Below, piece by piece: positions 11,915 to 22,085 of a DNA stretch of 64,000 nucleotides. Positions within the stretch are counted from its first letter, which is position 1. Each line of letters opens with the position of its first letter. The DNA comes from Bostrychus sinensis. Its lineage: Eukaryota; Chordata; Actinopteri; Gobiiformes; Eleotridae. Position numbers and translations under genes: made by a program. Where the stretch lies: assembly GCA_020698575.1 (NCBI GenBank), contig CM036251.1, forward strand, positions 2,623,788-2,687,787, in the 5' to 3' direction. The notes beneath the pieces are model-generated. The model ran no database searches, was not told the DNA's origin, and worked only from the letters and a program-made list of their open reading frames with translations.

Positions 11915-12254
11915 CTCTAGATAGATGTATTTATTGGGGGAGACAGTTAAAATAGTGATTCATTTTGGGGAAGGTAAAACAAATCCTTTGCAGAAGTTAT
12001 TATTAAGCAGTTGCCTAAGGATTATTTAACCAAAAGCTTGTAGCCCTCAAGTTTTGAGCAGAATGTCAGCATTAAACCTGTAGTTCATCTCAAAGCAACC
12101 ACAGAAACTTTAGGCAAGTTATGGAGTGACTTAAACTTCATCTCTATCGCTGTAAACAATGGCAGCGGAAGTCAGTCAACTGAGTCTTTTTCTACTTCCG
12201 GTTTCGCAACGGTCTATTTCTGCATAAACTGTATGATTATTGCAAATGACAGCG

Positions 12255-12340
12255 AACATAGGAGTAGAAGGATGAGTCTGAGGCCTAGAGGAAGACCAGA
12301 GAGGAGGTTTATGGATGAAGGGTCACAATGGAGACTGAAA
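12255..12340 (+). pseudogene. LINE C-terminal fragment (RPRGRPERRFMD)
   Basis: The plus strand encodes RPRGRPERRFMD, the arginine-rich C-terminal motif found after the reverse transcriptase in several fish non-LTR retrotransposons. The same motif is encoded on the minus strand at about 28800-28845. Only this short relic is visible. Confidence 0.5.
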
Positions 12341-12447
12341 TCCCAGCAGACTTTGAGACCCCAGTCATTTAAGCCTTAAAGAACTCTGTCGTTGACCTCT
12401 GACCTCCACCTTTCTTTGAAACCGCATGTGAGCTCCGCCTCCTCCAG

Positions 12448-12664
12448 AGATCGACCCGAGTTTGAGCGACAGCGAGTGAAAGGGAAGAAGAGCTTTGAAC
12501 AAACTGAAAGCCCATACGAGGACTGGGCAGAGGACTTCCCCCGGAGCCGGACACTGGACTCCTGCCTCCAGGACCAGACCAGGACCAGACACAAACAAAG
12601 GGGAGCGTCCGGTAACAACGCGGCTTCAGGTTCACAGCAGGAAAGAGTCCGAGGGAAGTGGACA
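12448..12664 (+). CDS. Weak candidate exon, no known domain
   Basis: An ORF spans 12392-12766. Within it a pyrimidine-rich cctcctccag acceptor-like site precedes 12448, and gaca|gtaagt, a strong donor match, follows 12664. The enclosed 217 bases are GC-richer than the surroundings and encode a charged peptide with QRVKGKK and PYEDWAEDFPR. No family recognised. It could equally be chance in GC-richer intronic DNA. Confidence 0.18.
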
Positions 12665-12766
12665 GTAAGTGATGCATTAAAGATTCATCTGATACAGGAA
12701 ACTCGACTGTCGACAATAAAACACTTACAGGACGTCGGGGCACAGGGAAGAGTGGGGATGACCTAA

Positions 12767-13273
12767 AACAAAAACAAAATTTCAAATGTAAAGTTGTTCT
12801 CGGAACCCAAGTGCCTCTGGTAAAGTGTTCTTTTTAAAATCTCTTATCATGTATTATTTTATATTTGCTATAATTTTGTAAGTCAAATATAAAATACATA
12901 ACTGCAGCTGGTTGTGCGATCACAGTCTGATTCTTTATTTTGTTATATTGTATTTGTTTTGGCTCTTCATTTAGTTTTACTCCAAAAATGTTATTCAGGC
13001 CTAACGTAGCATTTCTGAATGGTTTGTGTGTTGGTAAACACTTAAATGTTTTTGTAAACTTTTACCCAGCTAACTCGTTACCCGTCTCTCTCTGTGTACC
13101 TGGCCTGGACCACTCTCTGTCTTCAGACCTTACTTCTTTCACAGATTATGATCCTCTCCTGTGATTGGCTGCAGGGTGTGCCCATCAAAATAAAATTATG
13201 CTCTGGAGCAGCTGAAGATTTGGCTTTCATCTACAGGAGTCATCTCTTCTGATTCACTTCAAAGAATTGGCTC
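12767..13273. other. Spacer, no gene seen
   Basis: AT-rich, no supported ORF or repeat. Confidence 0.4.
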
Positions 13274-13276
13274 TTA

Positions 13277-13914
13277 CCCCCAATTCACACCAAGGCAGCA
13301 GCAGCAGCAGCAGCAGCAGCGGCAGCAGCAGCGGCAGCGGCAGCAGCAGCAGCAGCAGCAGTGGCAGCAGCAGCAGCAGCAGCAGCGTCACGTCAGACCT
13401 GAGTGAATCTGACCGTTCACACCGGGGATGTCTTACGTGCGTCTTACGAACGACTCGCTGCGATGCTGCACTCAAATTTGGTTGGAGTTCTATTTTTTGA
13501 GCGTCTCTGCTGCAATCTGCAGATCTACAGCTGGAAAACACAGGAAACAGGCACCAAGTGTCAAAATAAACTTCTGCTACACTTTCAAAATAAAGGCTCA
13601 CTGAAAACAGCAGTCATGTAAACACTACGCAACGAGAAGTGGATTCTTGAAGAGGAGAAAATGTAATGTAATTTGCAAAGCCAAGCAGCCGTTTTACAAA
13701 GACAACCTGCAGAAGGAGAAGCTGCAGGGCTCTGTGAAAGACAACTTTCTGTTCAGACGGTGAGCCGTCTGTAAAACTCAGAGGGAGAGCCGCTTGAGCA
13801 GCGTTACAGCAGCAGCTCTGATGCACTCGGTGTGGACTGACGCTTTTAAACAGTGCGCGCGTAAAACGACTGCTGCTGCGATGTTTTCGAGACGTTTTCG
13901 GTGTGAATTCAGGG
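13277..13914. mobile_element. Inverted-repeat DNA element with an (AGC)n tract, Harbinger-like target site
   Basis: Left end cccccaattcacacc and right end (reverse complement) ccctgaattcacacc are inverted, flanked by TTA at 13274-13276 and 13915-13917, the 3-bp TWA duplication expected of PIF/Harbinger. A CAG/AGC microsatellite occupies 13296-13386 near the left end. The 13440-13590 segment recurs inverted at about 25795-25955, showing an interspersed family. No transposase. The serine-rich ORF here is the AGC tract read in one frame. Confidence 0.55.
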
Positions 13915-13917
13915 TTA

Positions 13918-15894
13918 GAGCTTGTTTGTGAACGACCCATCGCTAGTTGAAATCTTTGTGCCATTCCTACAGTCAGCATTATTCTGAAAGAAAAAGATAA
14001 AGTTCTAGCTTTATTGTCTTATACTGGAACTTATCCTGCTCTGGACCAGGTTAACTACAGAGCTTCATCGATCACCAGCTTTATAAAACCAAAATCTTGC
14101 CTGGTCTGACCAACACACTTTTTTTCCATAGCAGGAGCGTCCTGTTCCTCTGCCGTAGTGAATTGTTCGCCTAAAACCAACGCTGTTTCTCTGCAGTGCG
14201 TCTCACAGAAGCAGAAGATAATCTCCTCTCAGAAATAACCAAGATGGCGTTGGTTGTTTAGCGTTTTCCTTTGTCACCTGTTTGTTCTGCTGAAGTCCTC
14301 AATGTTGCTCAGTCCTCTGTGTGATTGTAGAACCTAGCCCTGATTAAATAGCTTTGCTTATTTGTGACTAGTAAAGAGTTGTAAGATAGGGCTGATTAAA
14401 TTAAGAAATGTAGATATTTGGTGCCTGTGCTTATGTTGTTATTCATTTTAAGCAGCAACACTAAACCTCTCTCCCAGTCTGCTCTTACCTCTCCAACCTC
14501 AGACACAGTAAATCTTTACGACGCTGAGCTTCCTGTGGACTGTGAGTAAACTGTGCCAGAGGAATGTGGAGGGCCCTGACAAACAGAGCACCACCTGCAC
14601 TGATCTTTACAACAGCGCACCAGGTCTGAACCAGGTCTGAACCAGGTCTGCACCGCTCTGACCCTGGACTCAACCCAGACTCCTGACCCTGAGGGGGAGA
14701 GGCTCAGGACTCAGGTTACACAGAGAAGACTCACATGAGCCACGGCTGCGACCTGCGGCTGCAGCGCTGTGCAAATGTGAAGAAGTCACCTGAAGGCTTA
14801 CATGGAGATTTAGAGCAAAAACTATCAGCAGAGGTTGGTGCAAACCTTTAAATCTAACATTTAGACAAATGAAAATGGCAGAGAGCTCCTTATATTTTGT
14901 AACATTTATTCCCATCATACAGTCCCATTAAAAAGAACACAAATATTTAGTTCAGCTGCATGTGTTTTGTCTGTAGCGCACACTTACACCTCAGATCAGA
15001 CACACTTCTTTCATTGTGTGATTATAATTTTTATTTATTTTTTTACCAAGACCAATCTTCCTGTGTATGGGGGGTGGAAGTAACAAATATTATTTGATAA
15101 AAGTGGATGTGATAGAAGTACATTTGAATTAAATACTGACCAGTGTAAAATTTGTCAAATTGGAAAAAAAAAGTGTGATTTAAATATATGAGTGATAAAA
15201 CATCATGTGATTTAATAAAAGTGAGTTTTTTTTTATTAAATCATAAGCACATTTCGCTTTTATCAGATTGCATCAACTTAAAGTCGCAGCCGTTTTTATT
15301 ACATTACGTTGTCGCTGAGTTTTTGCTACTTCCGGTTAGATCCAGACAGTGTAGAGACCACTTCTGCTGACAGCCGTAAGCTAGCGGCAGGACAGACAGC
15401 AAACATGAGGACAGAGTGAAATGACAACATAAAAATCCTTGGATCATTACCGACTCATCAGCTCCACAGCAGCAGCAGTTTGATTGACAGCTAATTGGCA
15501 ATTATTTATTTTGTGGACGAAGGTGGCAGGCACCTTTAAATTTATCTAGATATATTTTATTAATCCTGAAGTAATTTCCTCAGGATTAATAAAGTATCTG
15601 TCTAATTGCAAACATAAGTCAGTTTACCAAGTGATAAATCAAATTTGACTAATCAAGTGTATGTAGTGTATGTATTAAACATTTGGTTGTAAACTATCAG
15701 TGGCTCACGAGCTTCTTGTGGGAGACCTCTGGTTTATTCAGTTTTATAAAGTGTTTTCAAAAGGTTTTTGTGTTTACTGTCCTTGTTTGGACATCACCCA
15801 ACAGGTTCTGTAGCAGAGACACAGTTGACACGAGTCTCATTAATAATGTATTTGATTTCTCCACAGTGCTTTACATGAGTCCATTCTTCCTTCT
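13918..15894. other. Spacer with repeat relics, no gene seen
   Basis: 14205-14330 is a degenerate relative of the inverted pair at 56.5 and 58.0 kb ('gtcacctg…gtcctctgtg'). 14618-14650 has three 12-bp ccaggtctgaac units. 15556-15594 is a hairpin whose arms (ttattaatcctga / tcaggattaataa) resemble retrotransposon 3' tails. No supported coding region. Confidence 0.5.
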
Positions 15895-15979
15895 CTCCTC
15901 ACACTCGGTGGTGATGGGCTCCCTCCCCTGGGGCAGACTGACACAGACGTGGCAGCCATTCTGCGCCTATGGCCTCTAA

Positions 15980-16687
15980 AGCTGGCGACAGTGCACGATT
16001 TTTTTGCCCGATTTTATAATGATTCAGAGTTGTGTCGAGTCTGTACCAGTCAACACTAGCTGCAGGGAATCGTAATCAGCAGTCGGCCCTGAAATCCGTT
16101 ATTGTGTGATGTTCAAAGACTGGAATCGGTGCAAAAACCCGGCCTGACGTCAGTCGCAAGCAATCAAACACCGACTCTGGAGCACACTCCTGTAGTGTGG
16201 GACGTTTACATCCAACTGGGAATTCATGGAGTCCAGCGGCCGATGAAAAACAGTTGATGGGACACAGGAAATAGCGTCAGAGAACGAAGACGAAGCAACA
16301 GGAAGCGGCGGGAAAATATAAGCGGAAATTTGAAAAAGAAGAAGAAGAAAACATAAACAACCACGGCAAACACCGAAGAAAGTTGAGCGCTACCCAAGTG
16401 AAACTGGATACATAGACGTTTTTTCTTTTTCCTTTTTTCCAAACAGATAGCTGCGCACACAACGGCAACAGCGACCCAGGTAGCTCCATGTTTGTTTACC
16501 ATTTAGTTCTGGCCAGAGTTTGCTGCGTTTGGTTGGCGTCAGTTGCAGCCTCAGCAGATCTTGTAGTGTGTGAGGCGCAGTCTTTCAGTCGTCAGAACTA
16601 AATCTGCTGAAACCAGTCGTTAGTGTGAGCTCCTAGTCTTTTCAGAATCTGTAACCACTGAGAAAATCATGTAGCGTGTCCCCAGCT
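15980..16687 (-). mobile_element. PIF/Harbinger-like MITE, copy 1
   Basis: Ends agctggcgacagtgcacgat and (reverse complement of right) agctggggacacgctacatg are inverted. TAA flanks both sides (15977-15979, 16688-16690), a TWA target duplication. The copy at 54665-55368 has TTA on both sides. On the minus strand, 16502-16224 holds a 92-codon ORF (WVAVAVVCAAICLEKRKKKK) also open in the other copy. Inserted in a SINE. Confidence 0.8.
16224..16502 (-). CDS. Conserved 92-codon ORF within Harbinger-like MITE copy 1
   Basis: The ORF opens MVNKHGATWVAVAVVCAA, has a lysine/arginine run (EKRKKKKR), then a hydrophobic stretch of mostly V and F. It is open in both copies (92 codons here, 90 at 54850-55122). 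The small-residue helix plus basic run recalls the N-terminus of HARBI1-like nucleases, which would fit the element class, but there is no DDE catalytic part. It may be a captured 5' exon or coincidence. Confidence 0.25.
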   Translation of the reverse strand: MVNKHGATWVAVAVVCAAICLEKRKKKKRLCIQFHLGSAQLSSVFAVVVYVFFFFFFKFPLIFSRRFLLLRLRSLTLFPVSHQLFFIGRWTP

Positions 16688-16790
16688 TAAGAACATCACC
16701 AAACACACATCACACTGACTCACACACAACAGCATTAAGCAATGGGAGTCAAACCACCAACCTTCTGGAAAGTGTAACACAGTCTTTACA

Positions 16791-17417
16791 GGTGTCAGAA
16801 GCACAGTCCTTTAACACTTCCTGGTCTGCTGTGATTGGCTGGCGGCAGGTGTCAGGTGTGCTCTGACCTCTGCGACCTCTCCGCTCTCGTGATAACCGTT
16901 TATGAAGAATGTGGGCGGATCCCTGTGGTCAGCCCCGCCCCCTCGCCTCCTCTGGGGCAGTTAAACCACAGCTGTTCCCTAGCTTTGCCCCGGGACTGGG
17001 CTGGGGCAGAGGAAGCCGGGGGTAAGAGGGGATTATGGTCCGACAGGTGGGAGCGCTCAGACGCTTCCTCGGAGATTTGGAGAGGAGGAATTATGGGAGG
17101 ATGTTACAAAACTGGCTTTAATAATGCAAGCACAAAAAGTTTTATTCCTGCAGTCAAGACAAAAAGTTGGTGGCCCTTTCAGCTGCTCCCTTTCTTTCGG
17201 AGGTTGCCACAGTAAATCATTCATGTGGGTAACCTGGAACCCTCCCTGATGCATGAAGGAATGTCTTCAAAACCATCGCCAAAAAGAACAATATTACTCT
17301 GACGGAAATGAGACTTTCCAATGAAAAAAATAACTCTGTGTCCTGTTTTTTTTTGCACTAGAATTGAATGAACTCCAACTTTCACATCCTGTTGAGATAG
17401 TGTTTTTGTCACGGCAT
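16791..17417. other. Spacer, no gene seen
   Basis: A 126-codon ORF starting at 16835 has no recognisable domain or splice-consistent borders. A weak repeat-tail relic lies near 17200-17260. Confidence 0.4.
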
Positions 17418-17560
17418 TATAGAACAAGGGTGTCCAAACTTTTTTTCATTGAGGGTCAGATACGGAAAAATATAGATTATGTGGAGGAGGGGCCACTCAC
17501 AGGTGACCATCAAAGTAAGTACAGTTCTGTAAGTACCAGGCTGAGTGAATATACATGAGC
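17418..17560. mobile_element. hAT-like element end (fragment)
   Basis: caagggtgtccaaacttttt followed by 'cattgagggtcagatacgg…aaaa' is the usual start of a widespread fish hAT MITE. No matching right terminus was found, so this is a truncated end. Confidence 0.4.
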
Positions 17561-17654
17561 ACATAATGACTACTGCTTAAAAAGTTGGATTATAGAGTCA
17601 TTTTTCACTGTAGAGAGACATGAAGCAGTCATATGAAGCTTTTAATCCCAGTCA

Positions 17655-18040
17655 ACAATACTCTTTTAGTCCTGCTTTAGTCCTTGTTTAGTCCTGCTTT
17701 AGTCCTGGTTCTAGTCCTGCTTTAGACCTGTTTTAGTCCTGCTTTAGTCCTGCTTCAGTCCTGCTTCAGTCCTTGTTTAGTCCTGCTTTAGTCCTTGTTT
17801 AGTCCTGCTTTAGTCCTGGTTCTAGTCCTGCTTTAGACCTGTTTTAGTCCAGCTTTAGTCCTGCTTTAGTCCTGCTTCAGTCCTGCTTCAGTCCTTGTTT
17901 AGTCCTGCTTCAGTCCTTGTTTAGTCCTGCTTTAGTCCTGGTTTAGTCCTGGTTTAGTCCTGGTTTGGTCCTGCTTTAGTCCTGGTTCTCGTCCTGCTTT
18001 AGTCCTGCTTTAGTCCTTGTTTAGTCCTGGTTTACCTGTG
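17655..18040. repeat. TTTAGTCCTGC 11-12-bp minisatellite
   Basis: Tandem gctttagtcct / gtttagtcctt units, closely related to the array at 22-3067 but with a GCTTTAG variant. A ~111-bp block containing ggttctagtcctgctttaga is repeated (17707 and 17818). Confidence 0.9.
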
Positions 18041-18239
18041 GTAAACTTAGGCCCTTTAAGAAGAAGGCGGTAAAGCGAGCCATAGTCTGGATGCCTTGAT
18101 GTAGAACAACTAGAAGAACCATTAACAAATACATTTATTTTTCAAAATCTCAAATCCTGATAATTGTCTGTATTATAAGAAAACCTGTATCCAGACAAAC
18201 TGCAGTTCATGTAACACTGCTGCAGCCTTACTGTGTCAC

Positions 18240-18515
18240 ACACTTTCTTATTTTATGTTTCTGTTCTTTGTTTTACTAACACTGCAGCCATTGTACTGTG
18301 TTACTCTGTTATCTTTTATTGTTTTGTTTTTATCATTTAATTCTTGGAATTTATCTTTTATTTATTTATTGTTATTTTATTGTATTACTTTTATTTGGTT
18401 TTACTGGTTCTTATTATTTAATGGGGACGGGTGGAGCTGAATGGAGTAATTTATTGTTATTTATTGTTCTACGTGCAGCACTTTGGTTATGTTTGTAAAA
18501 TGTGCTTTACAAATA
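18240..18515 (+). repeat. Retrotransposon-tail repeat, copy A
   Basis: The segment ending 'gtgcagcactttgg…aaatgtgctttacaaataaa' recurs at 19370-19675 with over 85% identity by eye. It resembles the 3' end of a fish L2-type element. 18590-18722 next to it (ctggctcaccaggct) is an inverted relative of 57782-57870. Confidence 0.6.
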
Positions 18516-19199
18516 AAAGCGGATTTTGTGATGCTGCTGCTGGAATCTGAAAACTATCTATCCCCACCTACCTTGGTTAGCTTTTCTGCTTTTGTAAGAT
18601 GCACTGCAGATAAAGCGCTGTGATTGGCCAGCTCCAAATCAAACCAGAGAAACGCTTTGCTCCGAGTGAGGAACCAGACTGGTCCTGGTGGTGAAAAGCA
18701 AGGAGAGTCTGGCTCACCAGGCTAATATCGATACACATGACCTTGTATGGAATCGTATCGTTTTTTAGGAAGTGTGTATCGATACATGTAAAACAAAATT
18801 GATAATATTGGAAATATATAAAAATTTGCATGTTAAAATAAAACCAGGCACAGCTTTTTGGATGTAATTTTTGTGTTTTTAATGAAATAAAATGTTAAAT
18901 GTAACTTCTCTTTGCTCTCTCTGCTGCACATGATCAACCTCGGCAGCGTTGCTACATTTGAGAGTAAACTTTTATGATTTTTGGCAAAAAGTTGCTGTAT
19001 CCGATTATCAGTATGAAGGTGTTGAATCGTATCGAACCATTTTGATCTGTAAAATCTAATCTGCCTGGAAACATGAAGACTTCAGAGCTCAGTTCAGCCT
19101 ACGTTACTGTGTGATAGAATGTATGATTGTTTCCTAAATCTTCCAAAAACAAGAAAATGACCTTGGGCAGTGTGGTTCTTTTCTAACTCACTCAGCCTC

Positions 19200-19236
19200 A
19201 TCCAAACTTCTGACCTCTGACCTCTGACCTCTGACC
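19200..19236. repeat. Short (CTCTGAC)n tandem repeat
   Basis: Four 7-bp units of gacctct. Confidence 0.8.
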
Positions 19237-19369
19237 ACTCCCCGCTGCTCCTGAACAAACTGTGAAACCCGCTCCTCAGGTTTATGTACACAAAACCAAG
19301 TGGGCGCAAGATAAACCAAATAGACATCATTATAAAAATAAAATTAATCAATATATACAGTGGAATGTT

Positions 19370-19680
19370 TTAAGTCTCGTCTTAAGCCTCATTTTTATTC
19401 TCTGGCTTTTAACTCGACGTGAATTGTGTGGTCCTCTGTTGTCTTTTATTGTGTTTTATTGTTTTGTTTTTATTATTTAATTCTTGGTATTTATTTATTG
19501 TTATTTTATTGTATTACATTTATTTGGTTTTACTGGTTCTTATTATTTAATGGGGATGGGTGGAGCTGAATGGAGTAATTTATTGTTATTTAGTGTTCTA
19601 TGTGCAGCACTTTGGAAACTGTTTTGTTTGTAAAATGTGCTTTACAAATAAAGTGGATTGGATTGGATTGAATATTTATG
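19370..19680 (+). repeat. Retrotransposon-tail repeat, copy B
   Basis: Direct-oriented second copy of 18240-18515. Ends aaagtggattggattggatt, a short-unit (GGATT) tail as left by target-primed reverse transcription. Confidence 0.65.
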
Positions 19681-20918
19681 CACAATAAAAACTCTAATTA
19701 ATTGAAAAGTGGTCCAGTACTTAACGTGCGTGTGACAGGTTTTATAATTTTTGAATTATGACATTATTTTGAAGGATTGGTACCTGTTGTGGGTTTGGAT
19801 GAAGAGTTTGGAATATTAACAATAATTATTTTGGCTGCGTTTTTGTTAAATGAGCACTTTAAAGGACACATAATGCTTTGACCCTTGTTTTCACATATCT
19901 GAAGTATTTTACTTATTCACATTTGTTTGATTAATTATAATAAAAAAAGCATATTTAAAGAACATTTTCATACTAAAAGGGCATATTTTTTCCTTCAAGT
20001 TTTATTTCCCCCCATAAATGTTTCATTTATTATCACTTTCTTTTTTTCCTTGCTCTTTGTTATTGTTTTTGGGTTTCGTTTATTGTTTATGGTTTAATAT
20101 TTGTATTGCTTTAATTATTAAAAAAAAAAAAAAGTCTTGGCTGTTCCTGCTCTTGTCTTTCACCCCCTCCTCTGTGTAAGCCCCGCCCCCTTGCACCGGT
20201 CTCCCATCATGCTTTGTGCGACGGCCCATGGCTGCTGTACCTCCTGGAGTTAGGGGGTTTCCCAGAGTGCACCGGGCTCCGCTTCAACGACCTCATCTTC
20301 AGGTCACAGCGGCCTCCGGTCCAGGGCTGGGAGGTCAAAGGTCAAAGGAACTAAGTACTTTTACTCAAACTATTTACTTAAAACATTTTTTAAACAGTAG
20401 TAGTATTAGTAGTAGGAGTTGTAGTAGTGTCAGGGGTCATGGAAAACCTGGAAAAGTCATTGAATTTTATATTTATTTTGATTATTTTATATTTTGGTGT
20501 ATTTTGGTGTAAAGTTTTGGAACTTTTTTGTAAACTGAAACAGTGTGAGAAGCCATAGCTGCGGCAGTGAGAAATTTTAAAGAAAAACAAATTGATATCG
20601 CCGCCTGCCGCTGAATATGACGGCGTTTGATAAAACACCAACATTACTCACAGGGAGCCAGTAGTTGAAGAATATAAAAACCTGGTACTACGTTTGACCA
20701 TCTGTTGATCTTTTCCTCCAACACTGAGGAGATTCTCAGGAAATGTCAGCAGCAACAAGAAAAACATTCCACTGATTTTCTACTACTCTTTTATTGAGAG
20801 TATAATGACTTTCTCCATCACCCCTAGCCCCTAACCCCTCAATCACTATACAGTCCAGCACTATACAGCAGACTGTAGTGCACTCATGTTCTCCTGTGGT
20901 AAAGCCTGACCAGACTCA
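19681..20918. other. AT-rich spacer, no gene seen
   Basis: Contains an A13 run near 20120, a TAG-rich stretch at 20396-20430 and an 'aagtacttttactcaaa' word at 20350-20375 seen in other fish repeats. No supported gene. Confidence 0.45.
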
Positions 20919-20963
20919 CTGTTCAAAAGTTTCTTTCAGTCAGACAGGAGTGTTTGTTTACCT

Positions 20964-21006
20964 GCTTTACTAGTTTCGGCTACTTCCTGTAGCCTTCGTC
21001 AGAAGC
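20964..21006 (-). ncRNA. Hammerhead-like ribozyme motif, left arm
   Basis: Identical on the minus strand to the motif at 21255-21297 and part of the same inverted arm. See that entry for the core elements. Confidence 0.5.
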
Positions 21007-21058
21007 GTCACGTGATGTCGCTGTGACGTGTCTTGTAGGCTGCTTATGATGTTTTGTC

Positions 21059-21217
21059 AGGATCAGGGAGGCCATTGAAATTAGGAAACGGGCACCAGGG
21101 ACTATGAACCGGGACGAGGGAGCCTACACCTTATCCCACACCTGGGATGCGGTCCTGGAGAGGGTGTCAGACAGCAGGGGGCGCAAGCTTTCCCTACTGT
21201 CTGACAAAACAACATAA
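21059..21217 (+). pseudogene. Penelope-like C-terminal coding remnant
   Basis: 52 codons before a TAA, starting RIREAIEIRKRAPGTMNRDE and followed by GAYTLSHTWD. The R-x-REAIEI and MNRDEGAY...L..TWD motifs are typical of the C-terminal segment following the GIY-YIG endonuclease of Penelope-like retroelements. The reverse transcriptase and the catalytic GIY-YIG core are absent (5' truncated). The stop is followed by the right inverted arm. Confidence 0.7.
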
Positions 21218-21254
21218 GCAGCCTACAAAACACGTCACAGCGACATCACGTGAC

Positions 21255-21297
21255 GCTTCTGACGAAGGCTACAGGAAGTAGCCGAAACTAGTAAAGC
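21255..21297 (+). ncRNA. Hammerhead-like ribozyme motif, right arm
   Basis: In order: stem I strand gctt (21255-21258), core CTGACGA (21259-21265, fits CUGANGA), one extra A, stem II ggctac/gtagcc with an aggaa loop (21267-21283), core GAAA (21284-21287), a minimal stem III in ctagta with a GTA cleavage triplet, then aagc (21294-21297), which closes stem I. Penelope-like pLTRs are known to encode minimal hammerheads with tiny stem III. The extra A before stem II and the 4-bp stem I make activity uncertain. Confidence 0.55.
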
Positions 21298-21337
21298 AGG
21301 TAAACAAACCTGTCTGACTAAAAGAAACTTTGAACAG

Positions 21338-21861
21338 TAGTTTACTTAAGAAGACAGTATGAATTTCCACAAAAGAAAAAAAAAGTTGACTAGACTCACT
21401 TGATGTTTTAGTATTTATAGATAAATAATAGTCATACGTGTGATATTTAACATGAATTATGGCTGTAATGAATAAAACAGATGATTATTGCAGCTCTGTG
21501 CCTTACGTGGGGAGGCTGAACGCTGGCTAAGCTAACGTTAGCAATTTTACACTGCAACAGTTTATTTAAGAGCTTTTTATTTCAATGTGACAGAAGTAAA
21601 AAAAAAAAAAAAGGTTCTAACTGGTTTCATTCAGACGTGTTGTGTACAGTTTAAAGTCCTGTCGCGCTCCCGCTGTTCTCCTCCGAAACTCGCAAAGCAT
21701 CCTGGTCTATACTGACCTCTAGTGACCATCGCTGTCCACTACTTTTCAAAATGCATTGTGGGAAATTTTGAGCGCACTATTTTTTATCCATTAGACATTC
21801 GGACACCACTACAAAATGGCGTGACCACTATAGAGGGATTAGGGAGGACGTTCGGACACTG
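21338..21861. other. Spacer, no gene seen
   Basis: AT-rich with an A13 run at ~21600. No supported ORF. Confidence 0.4.
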
Positions 21862-22085
21862 TAGCTCAGTTGGTAGAGCCGCTTGTCCAATAACCAGAAG
21901 GTTGGCGGTTCAAACCCCACTCCCACCGTTGCATACTGTCGTTGTGTCCTTGGGCAAGACACTTAACCCACCTTTCCTCTGGTGTCTGCGCACACTGGTG
22001 TGTGAATGGGTGAATGGTTCCTTGATGTAAAGCGCTTTGAGTACCCATGGAGGTAGAAAAGCACTATATAAATGTGACCATTTAC
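21862..22085 (+). mobile_element. tRNA-derived SINE
   Basis: Box A tagctcagttggtagag (21862-21878) and box B ggttcaaac (21907-21915) form a tRNA-like head. Then come a conserved 'tgtgtccttgggcaagacactt' region and an L2-like tail ending gcactatataaatg. An inverted tail scrap (agcgcttttctacctccatg) lies at 22297-22330. Sister copies are at 28466-28735, 25275-25520 (headless), 15895/16688 (split) and 61800/62990 (split). Confidence 0.85.

Larger units (their letters stand above)
10870..12215. mobile_element. Outer inverted-repeat DNA element, interrupted by an hAT MITE
   Basis: The left arm (10870-11040) and right arm (12025-12215) are imperfect inverted repeats of about 170-190 bp. Both contain cgaaaccggaagtagaaaaa (inverted on the right), a shared 'ccacag...ttt' block and aagcttttggttaaa. 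Subtracting the inserted hAT element leaves about 580 bp, a usual MITE or foldback size. Exact ends and target duplication could not be fixed (arms diverge beyond ctgttacg / ccgttgcg). Confidence 0.6.
15895..16790 (-). mobile_element. tRNA-derived SINE (minus) split by a Harbinger MITE
   Basis: 15895-15979 matches, inverted, the SINE body at 25.33-25.43 kb (ccaccaccgagtgtgac and ctgccccaggg blocks). 16688-16790 continues the same SINE on the minus strand, including ggtggtttgactccc as a box-B-like site. The two parts are separated exactly by the 708-bp element at 15980-16687, so the SINE was there first. Confidence 0.7.
20919..21337 (+). mobile_element. Penelope-like element 3' end between inverted arms
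   Basis: Arms of ~135-140 bp (20919-21058 and 21204-21337) are nearly perfect inverted repeats around a central coding remnant. In Penelope-like elements the long repeats (pLTRs) often occur as an inverted extra copy and carry hammerhead motifs; both traits are seen. No target duplication was found at the outer ends. Confidence 0.7.

Noticed and set aside
13254..13601. Leucine- or serine-rich ORFs
   Set aside because: Produced by the (AGC)n tract inside the inverted-repeat element.
21862..21935. Functional tRNA gene
   Set aside because: Box A and B exist but the downstream sequence is the SINE body; the cloverleaf is not convincing.
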